This document shows positions 8,101 through 17,206 of a stretch of 64,000 nucleotides of DNA, in pieces (within the stretch, counting starts at the first letter, position 1; each line of letters starts with the position of its first letter). Location of the stretch: NCBI GenBank assembly GCA_963601575.1, contig CAVCFO010000004.1, positions 1 through 64,000 on the forward strand, read 5' to 3'. The notes beneath the pieces were generated by a model. That model ran no database searches. It had not been told where the DNA came from and worked only from the letters and a program-made list of their open reading frames with translations. Position numbers and translations under genes: made by a program. The stretch comes from CAG-238 sp963601575 (GTDB lineage: Bacteria; Bacillota; Clostridia; Peptostreptococcales; Anaerovoracaceae).

Positions 8101-11049
8101 TCACTGCGCATCTGGATTGTAGTCCGGATCGTCAGGATCATCTACAATATCCTCATCGCCCGGAGGAATCGCAGGATCAGGTTCCGGTGTCGAGGCACCG
8201 GGATCGATAGGGTAGGTCTCATGGTCGGAATTGTGAATATTACAGTAATATGTCGGAAGCGGATTTCCCTCCGAATCCGTTGGTGTTTCCGTCGCATATC
8301 CGGTCTTTGTATATGTGTCCGGACAATCAGGTGTAGCCAGATAACCGCTTTCTGAGCAAACCGTAACGCTTATCTCGGCTACTGCAGCTTCTGTCGGCTC
8401 AGTGCCTTTGGTAAAATACTCTGTCCGTTTCTTTGTGGTAGCGGGAGTTGCCAGCTGACCTGTAGTTGTATCTATCGTTGCACTTACAACATTCGACGGA
8501 CGCTTGGAATATGTTCCGCCCTTTGCACTATCGATCTGACCCATTATCTTGCCCCAAAGCGTAGCAGCGGCAGGGGACATGGAGGAAAGTTTGATGTTCA
8601 CGTCGTTTCCTATCCAAAGAGCAGCCGAGTAATTTGCGGTAAATCCGTCGAACCAAATATCGTAGCTGTCGGAAGTTGTACCTGTCTTTCCGCCGACTTT
8701 CTCACCGGAAACCTTTGCATAGAAGCCGATGCCCTGAGAAACAACGCTCTGCAGAACATCTCGCATGATCCATGCAACACCGCTGTCGAGGACTTCGGTT
8801 TCCGTCACATTCGGTTCCAAAAGCACATCGCCGGTCTTCGTGGTGACCTTGGTATAGCAGCTGTAACTCTTGTGTACTCCACCGTTTACAAATGTTGTAT
8901 ATGCGCTCGCCATTTCGAGGGTTGAAACACCATTTGTAAGGCCGCCCATGCCAAGCGCCGCAAGGTTAAGGTCGTTGGTGTCGCCGTCATGCACGAGGCT
9001 CGTAAGACCGAATTTTTCGGCAATCTCGTATGAATAGTCTACTCCCACCTGAGCGAGAATTTTTACCGCGCAGACATTTACGGACTGCTGAAGTGCAGTT
9101 CTAAAGGTATATGCGCCGCGATAGGAGTTGTAGGAGTTCTTCGGCCATACCTTACCATTTATCTTCGTAGGTTCGTCCACAACGATGGAACCTGCCGTAA
9201 TGTAATCTCCCCAAAGCTTGGTGCCTTGCTTGTCGTAGCCCGTGCTTACAAGAGGGAAAGTCTCGCCCTTTTCCGCACATTCAAAGCTCTTCTGAAGAGC
9301 CGCCGCATAGACCGCAATAGGCTTTATGGATGAACCAGGCTGCCTGGTCGCTGTTGCTCGGTTATAAAGCATACGGCCTGTAAGCTTTCTGCCGCCGATC
9401 ATAGCCTTGATTGCACCGGTTTTGTTGTCAATTATGGTCATAGCTGACTGAGGCTGAATTACGCGTTGTTTGAGGCTATAATCTGTGGTGGAGAGCTTTT
9501 TGCCGTCCTTTACGAAGAAGTCCGGATAGTCCTCGAAGAACTTTGCGCTCACAACCAAGTTGCCATCAGAATCTTTGCTCTTGTACTCCTGCGGGATATT
9601 GACATAGCCTCCGGCGATGGAGTAAAACTTGTTATTGTCAATAGTATACATGCTTCTGAACTCTACGCTGTAGTCGGTGGTGCCCTGAACCGTTGTATCG
9701 TAAATAGCAAGGCGCTTTCCGGCATAAATCGTCAGAGAGCCGTCGTCGTTCCATTTATATTCGCTGGATTTTAGCTTGAAAGAGCCGTCGCCCTCAATAT
9801 AATTCGAGTATTTGTAAAGCATTATGCTGCCGCCGGTCGTATTCAAAATATTGCCCTTGCTGTCGGTGCTGTAGCCCATGGGTTGAGGGAAGTTGGAATC
9901 CTTTTTGTATTCTTTTTCGATAACCTCCTGAGCCTGGGAGTCCATAGTCGTATAAATTTCAACGCCGCCCTTATATACGATGCTGGAGGCCTTTGCATAA
10001 TCATAGCCATATTCTTCCTGCAGATCGCTGATGACCTGGGAGATTACATAGTCAGCAAAGTAGTTGGAAACCTCATTCAGCGCATCGATATTCGGATTTA
10101 CCATATCCTTGATTTCTACGGCGCTTGCCTCTTCATATTCCTCGTCGGTGATATATCCCTGTTCGTGCATGAGCGCCAGGCAGGTTTTGATACGACCTTT
10201 AGCCGCGTCATTCCAAACATAGGCATAGTCTCCGCTCTTCTTTATAAGATTCTCTGTATCCTCGGTTATTTCGTCTGCAGAAACCTGAATTACCAGCCTG
10301 TAGGTGGTAGGTGCCTGTGGCATAGCCGCAAGGGCTGCGGCCTCTGCAATAGTTACATCTTCAATATCCTTTGAGAAATATGCTTGCGCCGCAGTTTGCA
10401 CGCCGTATCCGCTACCGAAGTTAACCGTATTCAAATATGCCTCGAGAATTTCTGACTTCGTGAGCTTGCTTTCCAAAATCACGGCATAGTAGGCTTCCGT
10501 GATTTTTCTGCTGAGCGACCTTTCCTGCATCTCATCCGTAAGATAAAGGTTACGAGCGAGCTGCTGAGTTATCGTACTCGTACCGCTGACATGGCCGCCG
10601 CTGAATAGGGCATCCTTGATAGCACCGAAAATTCTGATGACATTAAACCCGTGGTGGGTTTCGAATGTCTTGTCTTCAAGCGCGATAAATGCCTTTTGTA
10701 CATGATCGGGAACCTTGTCGATGCTTACGATGGTTCTGTTTTCTTCTGCGAAAACATTATCTATTATCTGACCGCTGTCATCATATAAGACAGAACTCTG
10801 AGAAAGGAGACTGTAGATATTATTCGTCTCTATCTTCGGAGCCTTGATGATGATAATCGTCGCATATGCAGTTATAATAAGCGCAATAGCCAAAAATATA
10901 CAGATCAAAAATTTCAAGAATTGCTTCTTGTTCAATTTATATTTTTTCTGCTTTCTGACGGAGGATGTTTTATGTTCCGAAGCCGCCGCCTCAGCCGCTT
11001 CCAGCTCAAGTCTCCTGTCGCGCCTTGACTTATGCGTAGTTTCGCTCAA
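8101..11049 (-). CDS. Class A penicillin-binding protein (transglycosylase/transpeptidase)
   Basis: 982 aa bifunctional cell-wall synthase. A basic cytosolic tail (1-45), one membrane anchor (about 47-70), then a GT51 glycosyltransferase with EDKTFETHHGF and the TSTITQQLARNLYL motif. The penicillin-binding domain shows SSIKP (catalytic Ser of SxxK), SVNVC (SxN) and GKTGTTSD (KTG). It polymerises lipid II and cross-links peptides on the outer face of the membrane. The C-terminus is an unusual Pro/Asp/Glu-rich tail with paired Cys residues (about 875-982), probably extracellular. The start is TTG at 11049 with GGGTGA upstream. A TG-extended -10 (TGGTATAAT, minus strand near 11115-11122) may drive it. 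Confidence 0.95.
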   Translation of the reverse strand: MSETTHKSRRDRRLELEAAEAAASEHKTSSVRKQKKYKLNKKQFLKFLICIFLAIALIITAYATIIIIKAPKIETNNIYSLLSQSSVLYDDSGQIIDNVFAEENRTIVSIDKVPDHVQKAFIALEDKTFETHHGFNVIRIFGAIKDALFSGGHVSGTSTITQQLARNLYLTDEMQERSLSRKITEAYYAVILESKLTKSEILEAYLNTVNFGSGYGVQTAAQAYFSKDIEDVTIAEAAALAAMPQAPTTYRLVIQVSADEITEDTENLIKKSGDYAYVWNDAAKGRIKTCLALMHEQGYITDEEYEEASAVEIKDMVNPNIDALNEVSNYFADYVISQVISDLQEEYGYDYAKASSIVYKGGVEIYTTMDSQAQEVIEKEYKKDSNFPQPMGYSTDSKGNILNTTGGSIMLYKYSNYIEGDGSFKLKSSEYKWNDDGSLTIYAGKRLAIYDTTVQGTTDYSVEFRSMYTIDNNKFYSIAGGYVNIPQEYKSKDSDGNLVVSAKFFEDYPDFFVKDGKKLSTTDYSLKQRVIQPQSAMTIIDNKTGAIKAMIGGRKLTGRMLYNRATATRQPGSSIKPIAVYAAALQKSFECAEKGETFPLVSTGYDKQGTKLWGDYITAGSIVVDEPTKINGKVWPKNSYNSYRGAYTFRTALQQSVNVCAVKILAQVGVDYSYEIAEKFGLTSLVHDGDTNDLNLAALGMGGLTNGVSTLEMASAYTTFVNGGVHKSYSCYTKVTTKTGDVLLEPNVTETEVLDSGVAWIMRDVLQSVVSQGIGFYAKVSGEKVGGKTGTTSDSYDIWFDGFTANYSAALWIGNDVNIKLSSMSPAAATLWGKIMGQIDSAKGGTYSKRPSNVVSATIDTTTGQLATPATTKKRTEYFTKGTEPTEAAVAEISVTVCSESGYLATPDCPDTYTKTGYATETPTDSEGNPLPTYYCNIHNSDHETYPIDPGASTPEPDPAIPPGDEDIVDDPDDPDYNPDAQ

Positions 11050-11174
11050 TCAAATCACCCGCTTTCTGATATAAATTTATAATCTCATCCAAATTGATTA
11101 ATACATACGCGTCAATTATACCACATAGGCGAAATAAAAACAAATATTTTCACAAACAGCCTGCTAAAAGGTGC

Positions 11175-11203
11175 TTGCGAAATTACAGAAGATGGCATAT
11201 AAT
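11175..11203 (+). promoter_or_regulatory. Promoter of comEC
   Basis: TTGCGA (11175-11180), 17-bp spacer, TATAAT (11198-11203), about 50 bp before the comEC start and divergent from the penicillin-binding protein gene. Confidence 0.7.
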
Positions 11204-11256
11204 GATATAAAGGGAAAACAGGGGAAGATTTGAACTCTCGCCAAAGCGAGGGAAAG

Positions 11257-13338
11257 ATGAGAAGAAAATGTTTTGCATCGCTTGTAGTTATTATAGCGAT
11301 TCTTGTGCTGGTGGACGCTGCGGGACTTCCGCTAAAGCCCGGGCAGTTTTCGCTTGGCAGTGAGGAAATCCTTTGCACCGGGAAGATCATGCGAGTCGAG
11401 GAAGACGAAGACAAAATTACGCTCAGGATAAGGCTTGCCTCATGTAACGGGAAGCAGGTCAAGCTCAGCGAAGATGTGCTGGCATCTTTCTACGGCAATG
11501 AAAATGCAGAAGAATTTCTGCGCAGGTCGATCACATTCAGCTCCGTGCTAAGGGATGCGGCTGAAGCCGGCAATCCGCATTGCTTCAATTATCGCAAATA
11601 TCTCAAAAGCATCGGAATCGGAAAAATCACTACGCTAAAAACCTACAGCTTGGAGGATAGAGCTCCGACTCCCATGGATATTTACGAAAAAGCTATCTAT
11701 AGGGCAAGAACTCATTTTCTGCAAGGGGTTTCGGAAAACGCCAGAGGGATGATTTGCGGCGTACTTTTCGGAGACACGAGTTATATCGAAGATGAGGTTT
11801 ATGAAGAATTTCGCAGCAACGGCACCGCGCATATTCTGGCAGTGAGCGGACTTCATATAGGCATTATGTACGGAATTTATAAGAAGCTCGTGGGGAGGCG
11901 AAGGAGCGCCCTTGCGCTTGCGATGCTTCTTTTTCTACTCTTTCTGTATGGCTCGCTTGCGATGTGGAGCGCCTCATCATGCAGGGCGATTTTGATGATA
12001 ATTATAAGCGTGCTGGGAAGGTATATGGACCGCAGAAATGACATGCTTACTTCCATGAGCGTGGCGGCATTTATACTCATCGCCCGCAATCCTTATGTCA
12101 TATTCGCTACAGGCTTTCAAATGTCATTCATAGCAATCACATCGATTGCATTTCTCCGGCCCGTAATCCCGGAAGCCATTCCGGAGAGCCTTTGCACGGC
12201 TTTTGCGGTCAATATAGGGCTACTTGTCTATCAAATGTATAATTTCAACTACATATCCTTTGTCAGCATAATTGCGAACATTCCGATTATATATATGACC
12301 GGATATTTCGTGCCTTTCGCACTCCTCGGATTTTGCACCTTTACGCTCGGTTTCGGATGGGAAATCATGAAGCCTGTAGTGGAGGGATTTGCACTCATGC
12401 TCCAAAAAACAAATCACATAATGAATTTCGATGGCAATTCGGGTAGCGATGTAATTTCAATACCATTTTTTATAGTTCTTTTCTCAATATGCGGAATATT
12501 TTTTCTCGCCTCGGAGGCTTTTTACATAATGCGAAACAGAAAAGAATTCAAAAAAATTCTATGCGCATTTATGATAATTTTTGCAGTGTCTGCGGTTGGG
12601 GAGATCATTACCTTTTCACCGATCACACACGACGATGTGATATTCGTAGATGTTGGGCAGGGCGATTGTATCCACATAAAAGCGGGCGGAAAGAATGTTT
12701 TGATCGACGGGGGCGGCAGTGCAGACTACAACATAGGTAAAAATAGGCTAAAGCCCTACCTCTTGAAAAACGGCGTTGGAGGCGTTGACGCGGCGATTGC
12801 CACCCACAGGCATACCGACCATTACAAAGGATTGACGGAGCTTCGAGAATCTCTAAACGAGTTCGAAATACATACTGAAATGACGCAAGGAAAGAGAATC
12901 AACCTATCGGAGGATGTATATATCCAGACGCTTTGGCCAATTTCTATTGAGCCCGGCAAACTGCAGGAGGAGAACAAGGATTGCTCTGTTTTTATGCTTC
13001 ATTATAACGGCTATAAGGTTATGATTACGGGTGATTTGGACAAAGACGGTGAGGCTGCAATGCTAAAGCATTATGCCAAAAGCGATATGCTGAAGGCAGA
13101 TGTAATCAAAGTCGGCCACCATGGCAGCAAAACGAGCACATCAGCAGAATTCTTGGAGGCAGTAGCTCCAAAAATTGCTATAATACAGGTCGGACAGAAC
13201 AATTATGGACATCCGACAGCGGAGACCTTGCAACTTCTGGAGAATTATGGATGCCTGATTTTTCGCAATGATATCGATGGGGCGATAGGCATCAGGTTTG
13301 ACAAAAAAGGTCTAAAAGTTCACAGGAATAAGTGTTGA
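11257..13338 (+). CDS. comEC: ComEC/Rec2 DNA-uptake channel protein
   Basis: 693 aa from ATG 11257, 702 from the in-frame TTG at 11230; both have purine-rich ribosome sites, so the start is open. Order: short membrane anchor; N-terminal OB-like domain (DUF4131, about 35-150); multi-helix competence domain with the hallmark HILAVSGLHIG (about 200); C-terminal metallo-beta-lactamase domain with VDVGQGDC, the metal motif HRHTDH, ITGDLD and KVGHHGSKTS. In competent bacteria ComEC passes single-stranded DNA across the membrane, and the MBL domain may degrade the other strand. comEA, the DNA receptor, lies at 39045. The pair fits, but does not prove, natural transformation. Confidence 0.95.
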   Translation: MRRKCFASLVVIIAILVLVDAAGLPLKPGQFSLGSEEILCTGKIMRVEEDEDKITLRIRLASCNGKQVKLSEDVLASFYGNENAEEFLRRSITFSSVLRDAAEAGNPHCFNYRKYLKSIGIGKITTLKTYSLEDRAPTPMDIYEKAIYRARTHFLQGVSENARGMICGVLFGDTSYIEDEVYEEFRSNGTAHILAVSGLHIGIMYGIYKKLVGRRRSALALAMLLFLLFLYGSLAMWSASSCRAILMIIISVLGRYMDRRNDMLTSMSVAAFILIARNPYVIFATGFQMSFIAITSIAFLRPVIPEAIPESLCTAFAVNIGLLVYQMYNFNYISFVSIIANIPIIYMTGYFVPFALLGFCTFTLGFGWEIMKPVVEGFALMLQKTNHIMNFDGNSGSDVISIPFFIVLFSICGIFFLASEAFYIMRNRKEFKKILCAFMIIFAVSAVGEIITFSPITHDDVIFVDVGQGDCIHIKAGGKNVLIDGGGSADYNIGKNRLKPYLLKNGVGGVDAAIATHRHTDHYKGLTELRESLNEFEIHTEMTQGKRINLSEDVYIQTLWPISIEPGKLQEENKDCSVFMLHYNGYKVMITGDLDKDGEAAMLKHYAKSDMLKADVIKVGHHGSKTSTSAEFLEAVAPKIAIIQVGQNNYGHPTAETLQLLENYGCLIFRNDIDGAIGIRFDKKGLKVHRNKC

Positions 13339-13363
13339 AATTGACGGCAAAAAAATATATAAT
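13335..13363 (+). promoter_or_regulatory. Promoter of holA, overlapping the comEC stop codon
   Basis: TTGAAA (13335-13340), 17-bp spacer, TATAAT (13358-13363). The -35 overlaps the TGA of comEC, so holA has its own start signal besides any read-through. No terminator is seen before the DMT transporter and hydrogenase genes, so this promoter may serve them too. Confidence 0.7.
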
Positions 13364-13385
13364 ACATATATTTAGGTGATTTATT

Positions 13386-14438
13386 ATGGCAAGCAAAAAT
13401 ACAAAATCAGAGCATGCATATAAGAGCTTCGGAGCAGACTTAAAAACAGACAATTTTGCACCGGTTCTTTTTATGTACGGAATTGAGCAATATTTGGTGG
13501 ATTGGGCAGCGACATCGCTAGTAAAAAAATACATAAGTTCGGGCGCGCAATCCTTTGACTTTACCAAAATAGACGAAGAAAATGCAAGGATAGAAGAGAT
13601 AATAGCCTCCTGCGAGACATTTCCGATGTTTTCTGAGAAAAGGATCGTATGGCTACGAAATCACGCGTTGCTAAAAACTCAGAACGCCAAGGGATTCTCC
13701 GATCCGGACAGAGAAGCCTTGCTAAATTATGTAAAAAATCCGTCGGAGCAGACCATACTCATAATTTCCACGGATGCAGACGGAAGTAAGAACGATTTTT
13801 TCAAAGAACTGGCCGGAAAATGCAAGGTATACGAATTTGACAGGCTCGATCGGCTTCAGCTTGCGGCCTTTGCCGAGAAGCGTTTTAAGAGTTCCGGACT
13901 CAGAATAAAAAGGGACATATTGCGCTATCTAATCGACGAAACCGGATATTTCAACAAAGATAGCGACTACAGGATTTTTAGCCTGGAAAATGATATAAAA
14001 AAAATAATAGCGCATAGCGATGGGATAGAAGTAAGACCCGAGGATATCTCGGCTGCACTAAATGCAGACATGGATACATATGTATTCGATTTTCTGGACG
14101 CGGCATCGAACAAAAAGAAGGACGCCGCATTTTCCATTATGCACAACATGCTCAGCTCCGGAAGAGCTGTATCTGAAATAAATGCCATCCTCATAAATCA
14201 ATTCGAACTTTTGCTCGAAGTAAAGGAATTCATGGACGATGCCATGACGTTTGCCGAAATCGTAAAGACAACGAAGGCTCACGAATTCAGGATAAGGAAG
14301 GCGATGCAGACAGCAGGACGCTTCACAAGATCAAAGCTTAGGGAGATACTTTCGCAGCTTTATGAGGTGGACCGGAATATAAAGACGGGCATATTGGAAC
14401 CGAACTTGGCGCTGGAGCTTTTGGTAGGGAGAATTTAG
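13386..14438 (+). CDS. holA: DNA polymerase III subunit delta
   Basis: 350 aa, the normal length. The N-terminal AAA-like fold begins with PVLFMYGIEQYLVDW (degenerate P-loop region, as expected, since delta does not hydrolyse ATP), and later blocks such as FDFLDAASNKKKDAAF and the C-terminal collar end (NIKTGILEPNLALELLVGRI) are characteristic. Delta opens the sliding clamp as part of the clamp loader. Position directly after comEC is conserved in many Firmicutes. It is followed after 15 bp by a DMT transporter gene with an overlapping GGAGGAAAG ribosome site. Confidence 0.92.
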   Translation: MASKNTKSEHAYKSFGADLKTDNFAPVLFMYGIEQYLVDWAATSLVKKYISSGAQSFDFTKIDEENARIEEIIASCETFPMFSEKRIVWLRNHALLKTQNAKGFSDPDREALLNYVKNPSEQTILIISTDADGSKNDFFKELAGKCKVYEFDRLDRLQLAAFAEKRFKSSGLRIKRDILRYLIDETGYFNKDSDYRIFSLENDIKKIIAHSDGIEVRPEDISAALNADMDTYVFDFLDAASNKKKDAAFSIMHNMLSSGRAVSEINAILINQFELLLEVKEFMDDAMTFAEIVKTTKAHEFRIRKAMQTAGRFTRSKLREILSQLYEVDRNIKTGILEPNLALELLVGRI

Positions 14439-14453
14439 GAGGAAAGATAAAGG

Positions 14454-15359
14454 ATGCAACACAAGAAGCAGATGAAGGCAGACATAATGCTGATACTGGT
14501 GACGCTATGCTGGGGCGTTTCATATTATCTGATGAATATTTGCCTCGGAGACATGGATCCCTTTACGCTGAACTCCTTTCGATTTCTAGGAGCTTTCGCG
14601 ATCGCAGTTATCTTCTCCTGGAATAAAATAAAAAAAGTAAATAAGGAAACATTCAGATATAGCATAATCGTCGGAATTGCGCTGGTTTTCGTATATATAG
14701 GAGCATCATTTGGGGTAAAATATACATCACTGTCAAATTCGGGCTTTCTATGCGCTTTGACGGTGATATTTACGCCGCTGATCGCATGGCTTTTTCTGAA
14801 AGAAAAGCCGGATCGCAAGCTCTCGCTGGTAGTTCTTATGTGCCTTGCAGGAATAGCGCTCCTTACGCTAAAAGATGATTTTTCGATAAATAAAGAAAAT
14901 CTAAAGGGCGATTTGCTATGCATTATGTGCGGACTTGCGTATGCCATAGATTTGCTGGTAACCGAAAAGGCAGTTTCCCGCGAAAAAGTTGATGCGTATT
15001 TGCTGGGGGTTTTCCAGCTGGGAGTTACGGGTACTCTGAATCTTTTGATGGCATTTTTGTTTGAAACGCCGCACTTGCCGACTACCGGCACGGTATGGGC
15101 CTCGGCAATTTTCCTTGCGGTATTTTGTACAGGCGTTGCATTTATTGTGCAGCCCATCGCTCAGCAATATACGACGGCGTCCCATACGGGAGTTATATTT
15201 GCCCTGGAACCGGTCTTTGCGGGGATCGTTGCGGCGGTATTTGCTCACGAAATACTTTCGCTCAAGTCATATATCGGAGCTTTGCTGATGGTAGCAAGTA
15301 TTTTTATCATGGAAATCGATTTTGAATCAATAAAAAATAAAAAGGAGACAAGCAGGTGA
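14454..15359 (+). CDS. EamA/DMT family membrane transporter
   Basis: 301 aa with ten hydrophobic helices in two EamA repeats (about 8-145 and 155-290). Sequences such as LCWGVSYYLMN in helix 1 and FALEPVFAGIVAAV near the end are family hallmarks (the conserved Glu-Pro of helix 9). Members export or take up amino acids, nucleosides or other metabolites; this one's substrate is unknown. Its stop overlaps the GTG start of the next gene (GTGA), so it is translationally coupled to the hydrogenase unit, an unexpected partner. It ends with a short basic tail. Confidence 0.88.
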   Translation: MQHKKQMKADIMLILVTLCWGVSYYLMNICLGDMDPFTLNSFRFLGAFAIAVIFSWNKIKKVNKETFRYSIIVGIALVFVYIGASFGVKYTSLSNSGFLCALTVIFTPLIAWLFLKEKPDRKLSLVVLMCLAGIALLTLKDDFSINKENLKGDLLCIMCGLAYAIDLLVTEKAVSREKVDAYLLGVFQLGVTGTLNLLMAFLFETPHLPTTGTVWASAIFLAVFCTGVAFIVQPIAQQYTTASHTGVIFALEPVFAGIVAAVFAHEILSLKSYIGALLMVASIFIMEIDFESIKNKKETSR

Positions 15360-17206
15360 ACAGACTTTACATTAAATCAAGAGATACCGTTCAAAAAACG
15401 GTAGAAGGCCTTTACAAAGACCTGGAAAGAAGAACTATTGCAAGCCCTCCGGGACAGTGCCCGGTGGATCTTACCGCATCATTTTTGCGCCTGTGCCACT
15501 CACAGAGCTGCGGCAAATGTGCTCCTTGCAGGGTGGGACTCGGACAGCTTCAACAAATTATCGACAGCATTGCAGATATCGACAGTGACCCGGACATGAA
15601 TCAGCTAAAGCTTCTGGAAAAAACCGCAGAAGCAATCAGCGTTTCTGCGGACTGTGCCATCGGTGCGGAAGCCGCAAATATGGTGCTTCGCGGACTGAAA
15701 GGATACAAAGAAGACTTTGAATCCCATATCAAAAATCACACCTGTTCCGAGCGGATTCGCAAGCAAGCACAGCCTGTTCCTTGCGTTGCCATGTGCCCTG
15801 CGGGAGTGGATGTACCGGGTTATATTGCTCTGCTAAAAAATGAAAGATATGCAGACGCGGTGCGCCTGATACGAAAGGACAATCCGTTCCCGACGGTTTG
15901 CGCCCTTATATGCGAGCATCCTTGCGAACACAGATGTCGTAGAACCCTTATTGACGCACCTGTGAACATAAGAGGTCTGAAACGATATGCGGTAGACAAC
16001 TGTGGTGATGTTCCTGTACCGGCAAAGATGGACGACACTAACAAGAAGATTGCAGTCATCGGCGGCGGCCCGTCGGGGCTTTCTGCGGCATATTTCCTTG
16101 CGATCATGGGTCACAAGGTAACGGTTTACGAAAAACGTGCACAGCTTGGAGGAATGCTCAGATATGGTATTCCAAATTACAGGCTTCCGCGAGAAAGGCT
16201 CCAGTGGGATATCGATGCGATTCTCTCAACGGGAATCGAGGTAAAGACGGACTACGATGTTTCTACTCCTGAGGCCATGTCGGAAATACGAAACAATTTT
16301 GATGCGGCATATATTTCAATAGGCTCCCATAATGCAAAGAGTATCGGAATCCCCGGTGAGTACGCAAAGGGCGTTGTTGCGGCGGTAGAAATGCTCCGCG
16401 GAATCGGCGACGATGCCATGCCTGACTTCCGGGACAAGGTGGTTGTTGTTATCGGCGGCGGAAACGTTGCCATGGACGTTGCAAGAACAGCAAAACGGCT
16501 CGGTGCAACAGATGTAAGCATCGTTTACAGAAGAAGACGTGACGATATGACGGCACTTCCAGATGAGATAGGCGGCGCTATTGCAGAAGGATGCAACCTA
16601 TTGCAGCTCAAAGCTCCTGCAAGAATCGAGACAAACAAAAAGGGCGAAGTGGAGGCTCTTTGGGTAAAGCCGCAAATTGCAGGAACTGCGGATAACTCCG
16701 GACGACCTAGGCCTATGGATTCATCCGAGCCGGAACAAAAGATACCTTGCGATATCATAATTTCGGCAATCGGACAGTCTACGGATATAGGATTTTTCGA
16801 AGACTACGGAATTCCGGTATTCCGCGGGAACATACAGGCAAAGAAAACCAGTGTAATAGCAAATGTTCAAGGAACATACGCAGGAGGCGACTGCGTAACC
16901 GGGCCTTCCACGGTTATCAATGCCGTAGCCGCAGGAAAGGTTGCGGCAGCAAATATCGACTCATATCTTGGATATAACCACGAAATCGAAGCAAATGTGG
17001 ATATTCCGTTACCTACACCGAGCGATAATGTGCCTTGCGGCAGAGTAGAACTTAAAGAGCGTTTTGCAAATCAGAGAGGAAATGATTTTGACGAAGTTGA
17101 ACAGGGCATGAGCTTTGAAGAAGCCATGCAGGAGGCTTCTAGGTGCCTTAGATGCGACTATCACGGCTTCGGCGCCTTTAGAGGGGGGAGAAATACAAAA
17201 TGGTAA
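15356..17206 (+). CDS. Glutamate-synthase-like NAD(P)H flavoprotein with NuoF-type Fe-S domain, hydrogenase partner
   Basis: 616 aa, GTG start. Domains: (1) a NuoF C-terminal-like [4Fe-4S] site, C52-x2-C55-x2-C58 and C100 (SCGKCAPCRVG...SADC); (2) a GltD-type two-cluster ferredoxin domain (about 140-215, CVAMCPAGVDVPGYI and CEHPCEHRCRR); (3) an FAD fold (AVIGGGPSGLSAAYF) and an NAD(P)H fold (VVVIGGGNVAMDVARTAKR); (4) a short Cys tail (SRCLRCDYH). GltD-like subunits pass electrons between NAD(P)H and iron-sulfur partners. It overlaps hydA by 7 bp, so it is almost certainly the hydrogenase's diaphorase. The layout matches the group A2 (glutamate-synthase-linked) [FeFe] hydrogenases in the HydDB scheme. 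NADH or NADPH preference is not decidable by eye. Confidence 0.88.
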   Translation: MNRLYIKSRDTVQKTVEGLYKDLERRTIASPPGQCPVDLTASFLRLCHSQSCGKCAPCRVGLGQLQQIIDSIADIDSDPDMNQLKLLEKTAEAISVSADCAIGAEAANMVLRGLKGYKEDFESHIKNHTCSERIRKQAQPVPCVAMCPAGVDVPGYIALLKNERYADAVRLIRKDNPFPTVCALICEHPCEHRCRRTLIDAPVNIRGLKRYAVDNCGDVPVPAKMDDTNKKIAVIGGGPSGLSAAYFLAIMGHKVTVYEKRAQLGGMLRYGIPNYRLPRERLQWDIDAILSTGIEVKTDYDVSTPEAMSEIRNNFDAAYISIGSHNAKSIGIPGEYAKGVVAAVEMLRGIGDDAMPDFRDKVVVVIGGGNVAMDVARTAKRLGATDVSIVYRRRRDDMTALPDEIGGAIAEGCNLLQLKAPARIETNKKGEVEALWVKPQIAGTADNSGRPRPMDSSEPEQKIPCDIIISAIGQSTDIGFFEDYGIPVFRGNIQAKKTSVIANVQGTYAGGDCVTGPSTVINAVAAGKVAAANIDSYLGYNHEIEANVDIPLPTPSDNVPCGRVELKERFANQRGNDFDEVEQGMSFEEAMQEASRCLRCDYHGFGAFRGGRNTKW

